A DNA stretch of 64,000 nt, from the NCBI GenBank assembly GCA_945878065.1, contig CAMDXA010000006.1, forward strand, positions 1 to 64,000. The letters run 5' to 3'. The position numbers were made by a program, and so were the translations under genes. The first letter of the stretch is position 1. Each line of letters opens with the position of its first letter. This document shows, piece after piece, positions 56,240 to 64,000 of this stretch. The notes under the pieces are model-generated. The model had not been told where the DNA came from. It saw only the letters and a list, made by a program, of their open reading frames with translations, and searched no databases. This DNA is from Bordetella parapertussis. Lineage in GTDB: Bacteria > Pseudomonadota > Gammaproteobacteria > Burkholderiales > Burkholderiaceae_C.

Positions 56240-56872
56240 ATGACGACAGCAGCGGTGTTGCTGGCCGCCGGTTCGGGTTCGCGCATGGGGCACAAACCGA
56301 AGTCATTGTTAGCGCTGAATGGCGAACCGCTGATACGGCGCAGCGCCCGCCAACTGCTGGACGCTGGTGTGACGCAACTGGTGGTGGTGCTGGGGCACTA
56401 CGCTGCAGATATCGAAGCCCCGCTCCAAGGCCTGCCGGTGCACAAGGTCTACAACCCTGACCCGGACCAAGGTCTGGTGTCGTCCCAACGCCTGGGTTTG
56501 CAAGCCCTAAACGCTGACACAAAAGCGGTGGTGATGTCGCTGGCCGATCAACCGCTGGTCACCACCGACGACATTCACACCTTGCTACAAGCGTTTGCAC
56601 AACGTGCAACGGATATCGACATGCTGTTCCCGTTTGTCAACGGCCAGCCCGGCAACCCGGTGTTGCTGAGCGCAGGCGCACGCGCAGACATACTGGCGGG
56701 CGACAGCGAATTCGGTTGCAAAGAATGGCGACAAAGCCACGCGGCGCGCACCTACAAAATACCAAGCGAAAACCTGCACTTTGTCACCGACTTAGACCGT
56801 CCAGAAGATGTGACTGCGTTTGAAAATAGACATGGCATGAAACTACAATGGCCTCCAGCTTGGACTGACTGA
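56240..56872 (+). CDS. MobA/MocA-like nucleotidyltransferase
   Basis: 210 residues with the NTP-transferase motif VLLAAGSGSRMGHKPKSLL and VVMSLADQPLVTTDDI (metal site). Related MocA enzymes add CMP to molybdopterin for xanthine-dehydrogenase-type enzymes; others act on sugars. No molybdoenzyme of that type is adjacent, so the precise substrate is open. It begins 10 bases after metG and probably shares its transcript. Confidence 0.85.
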   Translation: MTTAAVLLAAGSGSRMGHKPKSLLALNGEPLIRRSARQLLDAGVTQLVVVLGHYAADIEAPLQGLPVHKVYNPDPDQGLVSSQRLGLQALNADTKAVVMSLADQPLVTTDDIHTLLQAFAQRATDIDMLFPFVNGQPGNPVLLSAGARADILAGDSEFGCKEWRQSHAARTYKIPSENLHFVTDLDRPEDVTAFENRHGMKLQWPPAWTD

Positions 56873-56939
56873 TTCGCTAAACCTGCAGCTGTTGATTTTC
56901 ATCAGCAGTTACCGCGAAAAGCAGGCGTATAGTGGGTTG

Positions 56940-58565
56940 ATGCAGCGCCCGGTGTTCCACCCTCAATTGATAGAAGCGTTGCGTGACTACAACCGCCAGC
57001 GTTTTGTCAAAGATGTGGGTGCCGGTTTGACGGTCAGCATGGTGGCCCTGCCCATCTCGATGGCGTTTGCGATTGCCTGCGGGCTCCAACCCGAAGCCGG
57101 ATTGGTCACCGCCATCGTCGCTGGTTTTCTGATCGCGGCTTTAGGCGGCAGCCGGGTACAAATCAGCGGCGCGGCTGGCGGCTTTGTGGTGATGGTGTAC
57201 GGCATTGTGCACCTACACGGTATCAACGGCTTGATGTTGGCGACCTTGATGTCGGGCATGTGGCTGCTGCTCATGGGCTTGCTTCGCTTAGGCGTGTTGA
57301 TACGTTTCACACCTGTGGCCGTGATCACCGGTTTCACCAACGGCATCGCGGTGTTGATCGGCATGTTGCAACTCAAGGACTTTCTCGGCTTGCCCATACA
57401 AACCATGCCAGCCGATGTGTTCGGTATCGTCAGTGTGATCAGCACGCATTTACATCAGACCGATTTACCCACCTTGATGCTCACGCTCAGCTGTTTGCTG
57501 GTGTTGGCGTTCTGGCAACTACTGATGCCGCGTTGGCTACAGCCTTCAGTTTCGCAGCGGCTGTCGATGGTGCCCGGTCCCATGCTGGTGATGGTGTTGG
57601 CCACGGTGTTCACATACCTGACAGACTGGCCGGTGGCGACCATAGGCAGCCGCTTTGGCGGCATTCCATCGGGCTTGCCCGCTATGAATTGGCCGGTGAT
57701 GTCACTGGCGCAATTCCAAGCGGTACTGCTGCCCAGTGTCACGCTGGCAGTATTGGGCGCGATTTCTTCGCTGATGTGCGCACGCGCCAGTGACCAGATG
57801 ATCGACGATCGCCATGACCCGAACCAGGAGTTGATGGCGCAAGGCTTGGCCAACATGGTGATGCCTTTTGTCGGCGGCATGCCCGCTACTGGAGCATTGG
57901 CGCGCACCGTCACCAATGTGAAAAACGGCGCCACCAGCCCCGTGGCCGGTATGGTGCATGCACTGGGATTGTTGTTGATTGTGTGGCTGGCTGCGCCGCT
58001 GGTCTCGCATATTCCACTAGGGGTTTTGAGCGCCCTCTTGCTGTTTATCGCTTGGAACATGGGTAATTGGCGGGCGTTTACACAGTTATCACAATTTCGC
58101 TGGCCTTACCGTTTCACGTTGCTCGCCGTGTTTGTGCTAACGGTACTGGTTGATCTGAGCACGGGCATGGCGGTGGGCCTGGCCGCTGCGTGTCTCACGT
58201 TCATCTACCGCATCTCCAGTCTGACGAACCGTGAGTTATTACACCGCACGGCAAATACACAGGTGTGGGCATTGAACGGCGCGCTGTTTTTCGGTGCGGT
58301 GGCCTTGCTTGAACTGATCGCCAATGACTTGCCTGACCACACACTGGTACTCGATACCCAAGGCTTGATTTATGTGGATTCCAGCGGTGCAGATGCCTTG
58401 AGGAACTTGCTACTGACCTGTGAACAACAACAGATCCAACTCATGCTGTGTGGGCTAAACCCACAACCGCTGGATATTTTGCAACGCACCGGCCTGCTGG
58501 TGCGACTCGAAGCCCACAATATCTTGTCAGATTGGCAAACGGCTGTTAGGGTGGCTACTGAGTAG
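56940..58565 (+). CDS. SulP-family anion transporter with STAS domain
   Basis: 541 residues from the ATG at 56940 (MQRPVFHPQL): 12-14 membrane segments in the SulP core (GLTVSMVALPISMAFAIACG is the signature) and a cytosolic STAS domain near 435-541 (LVLDTQGLIYVDSSGADAL). Members import sulfate, bicarbonate or dicarboxylates by symport; substrate is not clear here. A TTG at 56892 would add 16 residues and is less likely. It follows the MobA-like gene by 67 bases. Confidence 0.9.
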   Translation: MQRPVFHPQLIEALRDYNRQRFVKDVGAGLTVSMVALPISMAFAIACGLQPEAGLVTAIVAGFLIAALGGSRVQISGAAGGFVVMVYGIVHLHGINGLMLATLMSGMWLLLMGLLRLGVLIRFTPVAVITGFTNGIAVLIGMLQLKDFLGLPIQTMPADVFGIVSVISTHLHQTDLPTLMLTLSCLLVLAFWQLLMPRWLQPSVSQRLSMVPGPMLVMVLATVFTYLTDWPVATIGSRFGGIPSGLPAMNWPVMSLAQFQAVLLPSVTLAVLGAISSLMCARASDQMIDDRHDPNQELMAQGLANMVMPFVGGMPATGALARTVTNVKNGATSPVAGMVHALGLLLIVWLAAPLVSHIPLGVLSALLLFIAWNMGNWRAFTQLSQFRWPYRFTLLAVFVLTVLVDLSTGMAVGLAAACLTFIYRISSLTNRELLHRTANTQVWALNGALFFGAVALLELIANDLPDHTLVLDTQGLIYVDSSGADALRNLLLTCEQQQIQLMLCGLNPQPLDILQRTGLLVRLEAHNILSDWQTAVRVATE

Positions 58566-58593
58566 AATCTTCGCTCTCACTTGGAAATGCCCC

Positions 58594-58803
58594 ATGTCAT
58601 TGTTCAGTCGCCCCGCCTACACCTCCGAAACCACCGATTTTTTGCAGCAACTCAAAGCTGCCAAGCCCACGCTCGAGGCCGAGCAACGCCAAGCACGTGC
58701 CATATGGTGGGACAAGCGGGTCAACCGGCAGGAACAATCTGAATTCAACGATGCTCGGGTGTCGCAAAAACCGTATGTCTATTTGAGTTCGACCCCCAAG
58801 TGA
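58594..58803 (+). CDS. DUF3460 family protein
   Basis: A 69-residue cytosolic protein with YTSETTDFLQQLKAAKP and QRQARAIWWDK, the DUF3460 signature. It is short, charged and mostly helical. It is conserved in Burkholderiales next to scpA and of unknown function. Its stop overlaps the GTG start of scpA (GTGA), so the two are translated together. Confidence 0.88.
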   Translation: MSLFSRPAYTSETTDFLQQLKAAKPTLEAEQRQARAIWWDKRVNRQEQSEFNDARVSQKPYVYLSSTPK

Positions 58804-59657
58804 CTGCCCCGACCGTGTCCCACTGGCCCAGCGGGCCGAATGCCGATTTACCGCATATGCCATCGGTGATTGACCATGTGGCGGTGGCACGCTTGTATGG
58901 CGAACCGCTGTTTGCCATGCCCCAAGATTTGTACATCCCGCCGGATGCGCTGCAAATTTTTCTCGAAGCATTTGAAGGTCCGCTGGATTTATTGCTCTAT
59001 TTGATACGCAAGCAAAATTTCAATATTCTTGACATCCCCATGGCCGGACTGACGCGTCAATACCTCAGCTACGTCGAGGAAATTCGCAAAACCAATCTGG
59101 AATTGGCCGCTGAATATTTGTTGATGGCGGCCATGCTGATTGAAATCAAATCGCGCATGCTGCTGCCGCCGAAAAAAGTGGCCGAAGGCGCAGAGCCCGA
59201 AGACCCGCGTGCCGAGTTGGTTCGTCGCTTGCTGGAATACGAACAACTGAAACTGGCCGCTGCACAGTTGAATGCAGTGCCACAACACGGGCGAGATTTT
59301 TTACGCGCTCAGGTTTATATTGAGCAATCATTGCAACCACGATTTCCGCATGTCGACGTGCCAGACCTGCAAGCCGCATGGTCTGACATTTTGCGTCGCG
59401 CCAAATTGGTTCAACACCACAAAATCAGCCGCCAAGAACTCTCGGTGCGCGAGCACATGAGCCTCGTGCTGAAAAAACTCCAAGGCCAACGTTTTGTGGA
59501 ATTCGAGCAATTATTTGACCCCGCACAAGGCGTACCGGTGCTGTTGGTGACCTTTATTGCCTTGCTTGAATTGGCCAAAGAAATGCTGGTGGACATCACC
59601 CAAGCCGAAGCCTACGCACCGATTTATGTCCGTTTGGCCTACGCGCCAGCCCATTGA
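58800..59657 (+). CDS. scpA: Segregation and condensation protein ScpA
   Basis: 285 residues. Kleisin subunit of the SMC-ScpAB condensin, which compacts and separates chromosomes. FEGPLDLLLYLIRKQNFNI is the signature N-terminal SMC-neck-binding motif and EYLLMAAMLIEIKSRMLLPP the next helix; the C-terminal winged helix ends near VTFIALLELAKEML. The GTG start at 58800 comes from the GTGA overlap; about 50 residues before the core are typical of beta-proteobacterial ScpA. scpB is not in the window. Confidence 0.95.
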   Translation: MTAPTVSHWPSGPNADLPHMPSVIDHVAVARLYGEPLFAMPQDLYIPPDALQIFLEAFEGPLDLLLYLIRKQNFNILDIPMAGLTRQYLSYVEEIRKTNLELAAEYLLMAAMLIEIKSRMLLPPKKVAEGAEPEDPRAELVRRLLEYEQLKLAAAQLNAVPQHGRDFLRAQVYIEQSLQPRFPHVDVPDLQAAWSDILRRAKLVQHHKISRQELSVREHMSLVLKKLQGQRFVEFEQLFDPAQGVPVLLVTFIALLELAKEMLVDITQAEAYAPIYVRLAYAPAH

Positions 59658-59684
59658 CATCTGACCTCTGAAGGAAACACAGCC

Positions 59685-60530
59685 ATGAGCGTTCAACCCT
59701 CTGCGCCGCCGGCCGGCAAACGGCCCGCCATGACCCTGCACAGCCTGATGAAAATGCTGGCGGATGGCGAAAAAATCACCATGCTCACCGCCTACGACGC
59801 CAGTTTTGCGGCGGTCGCCGATTTGGCCGGGATCGAGATTATTTTGGTGGGCGACTCCTTGGGCATGGTCTGCCAGGGACACAACAGCACCCTGCCCGTG
59901 ACGCTGGACGACATGCGCTACCACACCGAATGTGTGGCGCGTGGTCTGCAAAAGCAAAACGGTCGCCCGTTGGTATTGGGTGACATGCCATTCGGCTCTT
60001 ACGCCACGCCGGAACAAGCGTTTCGCAGCGCCAGCGTGTTGATGCAAGCCGGTGCGCACATGGTCAAGCTGGAAGGCGGTGCATGGTTAGCGCCTACCGT
60101 GGAGTTTTTGGTCACGCGTGGCATTCCTGTGTGTAGCCATATCGGCTTGACGCCGCAAAGCGTCAACACCTTGGGTGGCTACCGTGTGCAAGGGCGCACC
60201 GAATCTGCCGCGCAACAACTGATGCAAGATTCATTGCAACTGCAAAATGCCGGCGCACAAGCCTTGGTGCTGGAAATGGTGCCTGCGGCCTTGTCTGGCG
60301 AGATCACCCGCGCGCTGACGCATTGCGCCACGATTGGTATTGGTGCGGGTGTGGATACCGCAGGGCAAATTTTGGTGTTGCACGACATGCTGGGCGTCAC
60401 GCAAGGCAAGGTCCCCAAATTCGCCCACAATTTCATGGCTGATACCGGCAGTGTGCTGGGTGCCATGCAAGCGTTTGTTCAATCCGTCAAAGAAAAACGT
60501 TTCCCTGTCAACGAACTGCACGCTTGGTAA
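59685..60530 (+). CDS. panB: 3-methyl-2-oxobutanoate hydroxymethyltransferase
   Basis: 281 residues. First step of pantothenate synthesis: 5,10-methylene-THF plus alpha-ketoisovalerate gives ketopantoate. [25 protein letters not shown] (Mg and substrate) and VKLEGG are the family motifs, and [17 protein letters not shown] is the middle loop. It stands right before panC, in the usual pan order. Confidence 0.97.
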   Translation: MSVQPSAPPAGKRPAMTLHSLMKMLADGEKITMLTAYDASFAAVADLAGIEIILVGDSLGMVCQGHNSTLPVTLDDMRYHTECVARGLQKQNGRPLVLGDMPFGSYATPEQAFRSASVLMQAGAHMVKLEGGAWLAPTVEFLVTRGIPVCSHIGLTPQSVNTLGGYRVQGRTESAAQQLMQDSLQLQNAGAQALVLEMVPAALSGEITRALTHCATIGIGAGVDTAGQILVLHDMLGVTQGKVPKFAHNFMADTGSVLGAMQAFVQSVKEKRFPVNELHAW

Positions 60531-60537
60531 GCCATTC

Positions 60538-61389
60538 ATGTTGATAGCGCGCACGGTGGCCGAGTTGCGTCACCATATCTCTGCATTTAAACAGCCTGTT
60601 TTTGTGCCCACCATGGGCAATCTTCACGAAGGCCACTTGAATTTATTGCGCTTGGCCAAGCCTTTGGGTGATGTGACGGTGGCCAGTATTTTTGTCAACC
60701 GTTTGCAGTTTTTGCCCCACGAAGATTTCGCCAGTTACCCGCGAACCTTCGACAACGATTGCCAGCAATTGCAGGCCCACGCTTGTGATGTGCTGTTCGC
60801 ACCGGATGAGTCCACGCTCTACCCTCAGCCGCAAACATTCAAAGTACACCCTGACCCGGCGCTGGCAAATATTCTGGAAGGTGAATTCAGGCCCGGGTTT
60901 TTCACCGGTGTTTGCACCGTGGTACTAAAGCTGTTTCATTGCGTGTTCAATGGCGGTGCTGGGGTTGCCGTGTTCGGTCAAAAAGATTACCAGCAGCAAT
61001 TGATCTTGAAGCACATGGTGCAGCAACTTGCCATGCCGATTGACATCGTCACCGCTGCCACCACCCGAGCGCCTGATGGTTTGGCCCTGAGTTCGCGCAA
61101 TGGCTACCTGAGTCCACAAGAGCGTGTTGAAGCGGTGCAACTGTCTGTGGCACTGAACAGCGTGGCGCAAGCTGTACGAGCAGCCAAAGCAGCGGGTTTG
61201 TTTGATGTGCATGCTGCCGAAAAAAATGCGATGCAAGCACTCGTCAGCAGAGGCTGGCAACCCGACTACATCACCTTGCGCCATCGCCATGATTTGTCTG
61301 CGGTGACCGCCCTGGGTGAGCAAGCCATGGTGGTATTGGGCGCGGCAAAACTGGGCAAGACCCGGCTGATTGATAACGTGGAAATTTAG
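60538..61389 (+). CDS. panC: Pantothenate synthetase
   Basis: 283 residues. Joins pantoate and beta-alanine with ATP. PTMGNLHEGH (His 30 and 33, HxGH-type site), FGQKDYQQ and LSSRNGYLS are the nucleotide and pantoate motifs. The ATG at 60538 follows panB by 7 bases. The third partner, panD, is not in the window. Confidence 0.96.
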   Translation: MLIARTVAELRHHISAFKQPVFVPTMGNLHEGHLNLLRLAKPLGDVTVASIFVNRLQFLPHEDFASYPRTFDNDCQQLQAHACDVLFAPDESTLYPQPQTFKVHPDPALANILEGEFRPGFFTGVCTVVLKLFHCVFNGGAGVAVFGQKDYQQQLILKHMVQQLAMPIDIVTAATTRAPDGLALSSRNGYLSPQERVEAVQLSVALNSVAQAVRAAKAAGLFDVHAAEKNAMQALVSRGWQPDYITLRHRHDLSAVTALGEQAMVVLGAAKLGKTRLIDNVEI

Positions 61390-61455
61390 CGCTGAGCCCC
61401 GCCTTGGGGTCCAATGCGATGCGTTCAATGTTTCTCTGAACCTGCCCCGCTTGGT

Positions 61456-62469
61456 TTATTCGCCCTTGGCGCCTCGCCCCATCAGGGCCGCCACTGCATC
61501 GCGGGCATGGGCCTTGCCCTCTAGCACCGACACCACGGCTTGTGCAATCGGCATGTCAACGCCCAACACATGGGCCCGTTGCAGCACTGTGCGTGCGCTG
61601 TAAACGCCTTCAGCCACATGTCCCAGCGAATGCAACACCTGTGGCAATGAAAGGCCTTGCGCCAATCCCATGCCCACCTGCCGGTTGCGCGACAAATCGC
61701 CAGTGGCGGTGAGCACCAAATCGCCCAAACCACTCAGACCCATGAACGTGTCAGCACGAGCGCCCATGGCCATGCCCAAACGCGTCATCTCAGCCAGTCC
61801 GCGCGTGACCAAGGCCGCTCGCGCATTCATGCCCAACTGAAGTCCATCACACAATCCGGTGGCGATGGCCATGACATTTTTGACCGCACCGCCGATTTCC
61901 ACACCCATGACATCGTCATTGGCATAAATTCGCAAACTGCCGCCATGAAATGCTTGAACCAAGGCATCGCGGACATGGGCATGCCGACTCGCAGCGACCA
62001 ATGCGGCCGGTAATCCTGCCGCCACCTCTTGCGCAAAACTCGGGCCGCTCAATACACCGGCTTGCAGGTTAACCGCCACTTGCTGTTGCACTTCATGCGC
62101 CAGCAAACCGTGTGAATGCGCGTCTGCACTGGTGGGAGTTTGTGCGGCTTCAAAGCCTTTGCACAGCCAAGCCACAGGCGTATGCGCAGCGTTTGTTGCA
62201 ATCTCTGTCAGCAACCCGCGTAACCCTGCCATTGGCGCGGCCAACATCACCAGATCTGCTGCAGGCAACAGTTGCGCCAATGGCGTGTTGCTCAGGGCGA
62301 GTGCATCAGGGAGTTGAATACCGGGCAAATAGCGTTGGTTGACACGCGACAGCGCCATGTCTTGCACATGGTCTGCATGTCTGGCCCACAAAGTGACCGA
62401 ATGCCGCTGGCTGGCTTGAATGGCCAGTGCCGTGCCCCATGCGCCTGCCCCGGCGATCAGTAATTTCAC
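61456..62469 (-). CDS. gpsA: Glycerol-3-phosphate dehydrogenase [NAD(P)+]
   Basis: 337 residues. Makes sn-glycerol-3-phosphate for phospholipid synthesis. The nucleotide loop is [12 protein letters not shown], and the catalytic Lys lies in [27 protein letters not shown] and [14 protein letters not shown] complete the substrate site. It starts by ATGA overlap with the secB stop and converges on panC. Confidence 0.96.
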   Translation of the reverse strand: MKLLIAGAGAWGTALAIQASQRHSVTLWARHADHVQDMALSRVNQRYLPGIQLPDALALSNTPLAQLLPAADLVMLAAPMAGLRGLLTEIATNAAHTPVAWLCKGFEAAQTPTSADAHSHGLLAHEVQQQVAVNLQAGVLSGPSFAQEVAAGLPAALVAASRHAHVRDALVQAFHGGSLRIYANDDVMGVEIGGAVKNVMAIATGLCDGLQLGMNARAALVTRGLAEMTRLGMAMGARADTFMGLSGLGDLVLTATGDLSRNRQVGMGLAQGLSLPQVLHSLGHVAEGVYSARTVLQRAHVLGVDMPIAQAVVSVLEGKAHARDAVAALMGRGAKGE

Positions 62470-62912
62470 TGCAGTTGCTGCTCGGCTTTCATTTGCTGTT
62501 GCTGGTCGTACATGGCTTGGAAATTGATCTCGGCCATATGCACCGGCGGGAACCCGGCACGCTGAATCACGTCAGCAACGTTGCTGCGCAAATAGGGATA
62601 AATGATTTGGGGACAAGCAATACCGGTGATCGGTTGTAACTGGCCTTCTGGCATGTGTCGGATTTCAAAAATACCGGCCTGCTTGGCTTCGACCAAAAAC
62701 ATGGTTTGATCGGTAATTTTGGCAGTGACCGTGGCTGTGACTGTGATTTCGTAGACGCCATCAGCCACTTGTTCGGAATCCAATCCAATTTGGATATCGA
62801 CCGCCGGTTGTTCTTGGGACAGCAAAATAGCCGGTGAATTGGGTTGTTCCAAAGACAGGTCTTTAAGGTACACACGCTGAATGAGAAAAACGGGTTCGAG
62901 GTTGTCTGCCAT
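62466..62912 (-). CDS. secB: Protein-export chaperone SecB
   Basis: 148 residues; keeps preproteins unfolded and delivers them to Sec[20 protein letters not shown] is the N-terminal signature; LFEIRH-like [14 protein letters not shown] and [20 protein letters not shown] follow, the latter holding the region that contacts SecA and substrate. It forms a unit with gpsA, as in many Burkholderiales, downstream of the grxC terminator. Confidence 0.96.
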   Translation of the reverse strand: MADNLEPVFLIQRVYLKDLSLEQPNSPAILLSQEQPAVDIQIGLDSEQVADGVYEITVTATVTAKITDQTMFLVEAKQAGIFEIRHMPEGQLQPITGIACPQIIYPYLRSNVADVIQRAGFPPVHMAEINFQAMYDQQQQMKAEQQLQ

Positions 62913-62928
62913 TTTGGCTTCCTGACAT

Positions 62929-62963
62929 GAAAAACCCGCTGTACGGCAAGGCCTGAGCGGGTT
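62929..62963 (-). terminator. Terminator after grxC
   Basis: On the minus strand, AACCCGCT pairs with AGCGGGTT (8-bp stem) and is followed by TTTTTC. It lies about 20 bases past the grxC stop and just before secB, separating the two units. Confidence 0.8.
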
Positions 62964-62982
62964 AGGTTAAAAAAATATTATC

Positions 62983-63243
62983 TCAGCTTGCTTGAAGCAA
63001 AGGCAGCAAACCACCTTGGCTGTCCAGCGCCATCAAATCGTCGCAACCGCCCACATGAAAATCGCCAATGAATATCTGGGGCACAGTGCGCCTGCCGGTC
63101 AAAGCCATCATGTGGTCACGCTCTTGGTCGGACAAATCAATACGCACTTCTTCGATGTGTGACACGCCACGCGCTTTGAGTATCTGTTTGGCGCGGGTGC
63201 AGTAAGGACAAACTGCGGTGGTGTACATCTTGACGGGTGGCAT
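62983..63243 (-). CDS. grxC: Glutaredoxin 3
   Basis: 86-residue class I glutaredoxin. CPYC active site at residues 12-15, TVPQIFIG with the cis-Pro, and GGCDDLMALDSQG for glutathione binding. It reduces disulfides with glutathione in the cytosol. Its neighbours, the rhodanese gene upstream and secB downstream, are the usual ones. Confidence 0.96.
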   Translation of the reverse strand: MPPVKMYTTAVCPYCTRAKQILKARGVSHIEEVRIDLSDQERDHMMALTGRRTVPQIFIGDFHVGGCDDLMALDSQGGLLPLLQAS

Positions 63244-63264
63244 GGTCGTTATGTGTGGGTTGGT

Positions 63265-63675
63265 TCAGGCTGTTTTTTCCAAAGGCAAGTTGGCATCCTG
63301 CCAGTTTTTCAATCCGCCGCCCAAACTGTGGACTTTTTCATAGCCCATTTGCAGGGCGATACGCTGGGCTTTTTGGGACCGCATGCCACTGGCGCAGACC
63401 AGTAACAAAGGCCGTTTTTTGTCAGGCACTGTTTTTGTCAACTCGGCGGCGATCTTGTCAACCGCCACATGGCGTGAGCCGATCAAATGGCCACTGGCGA
63501 ATTCTTCGACACTGCGCACGTCGACCACATTGGCTTTTTCGCGGTTGATCAAGAGCACCGCCTGTGTGGGGGACAAGCCAGGCGCGCCCATGGCTTTGAG
63601 TGCAGGAAGCAATAAAGCGGTGCCGGAAATCACAGCAACAGACAATAGCATCCAGTTTTCGATTAAAAAATTCAC
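63265..63675 (-). CDS. Rhodanese-domain protein with membrane anchor
   Basis: 136 residues: an N-terminal helix (about 8-28, MLLSVAVISGTALLLPALKA) and one rhodanese domain with VVDVRSVEEFASGHL and the active loop CASGMRS (Cys94). Such proteins move sulfane sulfur; this anchored form is often found before grxC and secB, as here. The exact partner is unknown. It is divergent from gpmA. Confidence 0.92.
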   Translation of the reverse strand: MNFLIENWMLLSVAVISGTALLLPALKAMGAPGLSPTQAVLLINREKANVVDVRSVEEFASGHLIGSRHVAVDKIAAELTKTVPDKKRPLLLVCASGMRSQKAQRIALQMGYEKVHSLGGGLKNWQDANLPLEKTA

Positions 63676-63751
63676 GCACTTAACCTCTTTGCTAACAGTG
63701 GTGCATTCTAGAATCCTTTTGGATTGAATTTATTTGCAAGGTTTCTCACTC

Positions 63752-64000
63752 ATGCACAAGCTCGTATTAATACGCCACGGTGAATCGCTGTGGAACCTGG
63801 AAAACCGCTTTACCGGCTGGACCGATGTTGAATTGACCGACACTGGCGTGGCGCAAGCCAAACAAGCCGGTCACACACTCAAAGCCCATGGCTACGATTT
63901 CGATTTGGGTTACACCAGCATGCTCAAACGAGCCATTCACACCATGTGGCACACCTTGGACAGCATGGAGCGCAGTTGGTTACCGCTTGCCCACCACTGG
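63752..64000 (+). CDS. gpmA: 2,3-bisphosphoglycerate-dependent phosphoglycerate mutase, N-terminal part
   Basis: The first 83 codons are in the window; the gene continues past the right edge. It begins [20 protein letters not shown], with the phosphohistidine motif RHG at 8-10, and continues with [13 protein letters not shown], both diagnostic of the dPGM type. The enzyme interconverts 3- and 2-phosphoglycerate in glycolysis. The 76-base gap before it holds its promoter and that of the rhodanese gene. Confidence 0.95.
   Translation, partial: MHKLVLIRHGESLWNLENRFTGWTDVELTDTGVAQAKQAGHTLKAHGYDFDLGYTSMLKRAIHTMWHTLDSMERSWLPLAHHW

Noticed and set aside
61398..61415. Terminator after panC (CCCC-GCCTT-GGGG)
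   Set aside because: Only four base pairs and no T run; too weak to call.

Overview
The window reads as chromosomal DNA of a betaproteobacterium of the order Burkholderiales. Signs of this are the gene orders ribF-ileS-lspA, DUF3460-scpA-panB-panC and gpsA-secB-grxC-rhodanese-gpmA, the DUF3422 and DUF3460 families, a TctAB-type carboxylate transporter, and an aerobic benzoyl-CoA (box) operon with a BoxR-type regulator. Genus cannot be fixed from the sequence alone. Coding density is high, most operons use 4-base ATGA overlaps, and no gap between genes exceeds 300 bases. No tRNA, rRNA, CRISPR array, complete insertion sequence or prophage was seen.

Layout. 1-10156: housekeeping genes (partial acyl-CoA dehydrogenase, purN, DUF1653, HNH endonuclease, ribF, ileS, lspA, a membrane glycosyltransferase, quinone oxidoreductase, EamA exporter). 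10334-12715: a periplasmic molybdopterin-fold protein without cysteine, followed by a hybrid histidine kinase cut in two by an in-frame TAA. 12761-21126 (minus strand): SDR, EamA, gamma-glutamyltransferase-like, DUF3422, TctA/TctB without TctC, spermidine-synthase-like, TatD. 21301-22987: three lipoproteins CsgG-DUF4810-DUF799. 22996-31763: lolD/lolC, rpfE-like, recJ, PHP phosphatase, YciO/TsaC-like, site-2 protease, trpS, NarL-type regulator. 31783-39664 (minus strand): a full cytochrome c maturation operon ccmABCDEFGHI, including a 58-residue ccmD, headed by a FemAB-like acyltransferase. 39697-45541: small membrane protein, MsbA-like ABC exporter, MFS carrier, methyltransferase, cobalt-type nitrile hydratase, YbaK. 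45592-46695: a scar holding an antitoxin-like protein, the first part of a restriction enzyme and the first part of a DarT toxin, joined head to head. 46783-52168 (minus strand): boxR-boxC-boxB-boxA. 52358-64000: lone pilin-like protein, apbC, metG, MobA-like transferase, SulP transporter, DUF3460, scpA, panB, panC, gpsA, secB, grxC, rhodanese, gpmA (partial).

How the genes work together. The ccm genes form one chain from haem export (CcmABCD) through the haem chaperone CcmE to ligation (CcmF) and apocytochrome thiol handling (CcmG, CcmH, CcmI). BoxC, BoxB and BoxA epoxidise benzoyl-CoA and open its ring under BoxR control; the ligase that makes benzoyl-CoA is outside the window. CsgG-DUF4810-DUF799 look like parts of one outer-membrane-linked assembly. 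LolD and LolC form the lipoprotein release pump.

Most notable: a palindromic element built on AATTGGGGTCAGA occurs twice, once between boxC and boxB as a perfect 24-base inverted repeat and once inside metG, where it is translated in frame as a linker. Just upstream of the metG copy is an AT-rich block of about 400 bases that looks like imported DNA. Next in interest are the kinase with an in-frame stop, the joined restriction-enzyme and DarT fragments, and the FemAB-like gene coupled to ccmA.
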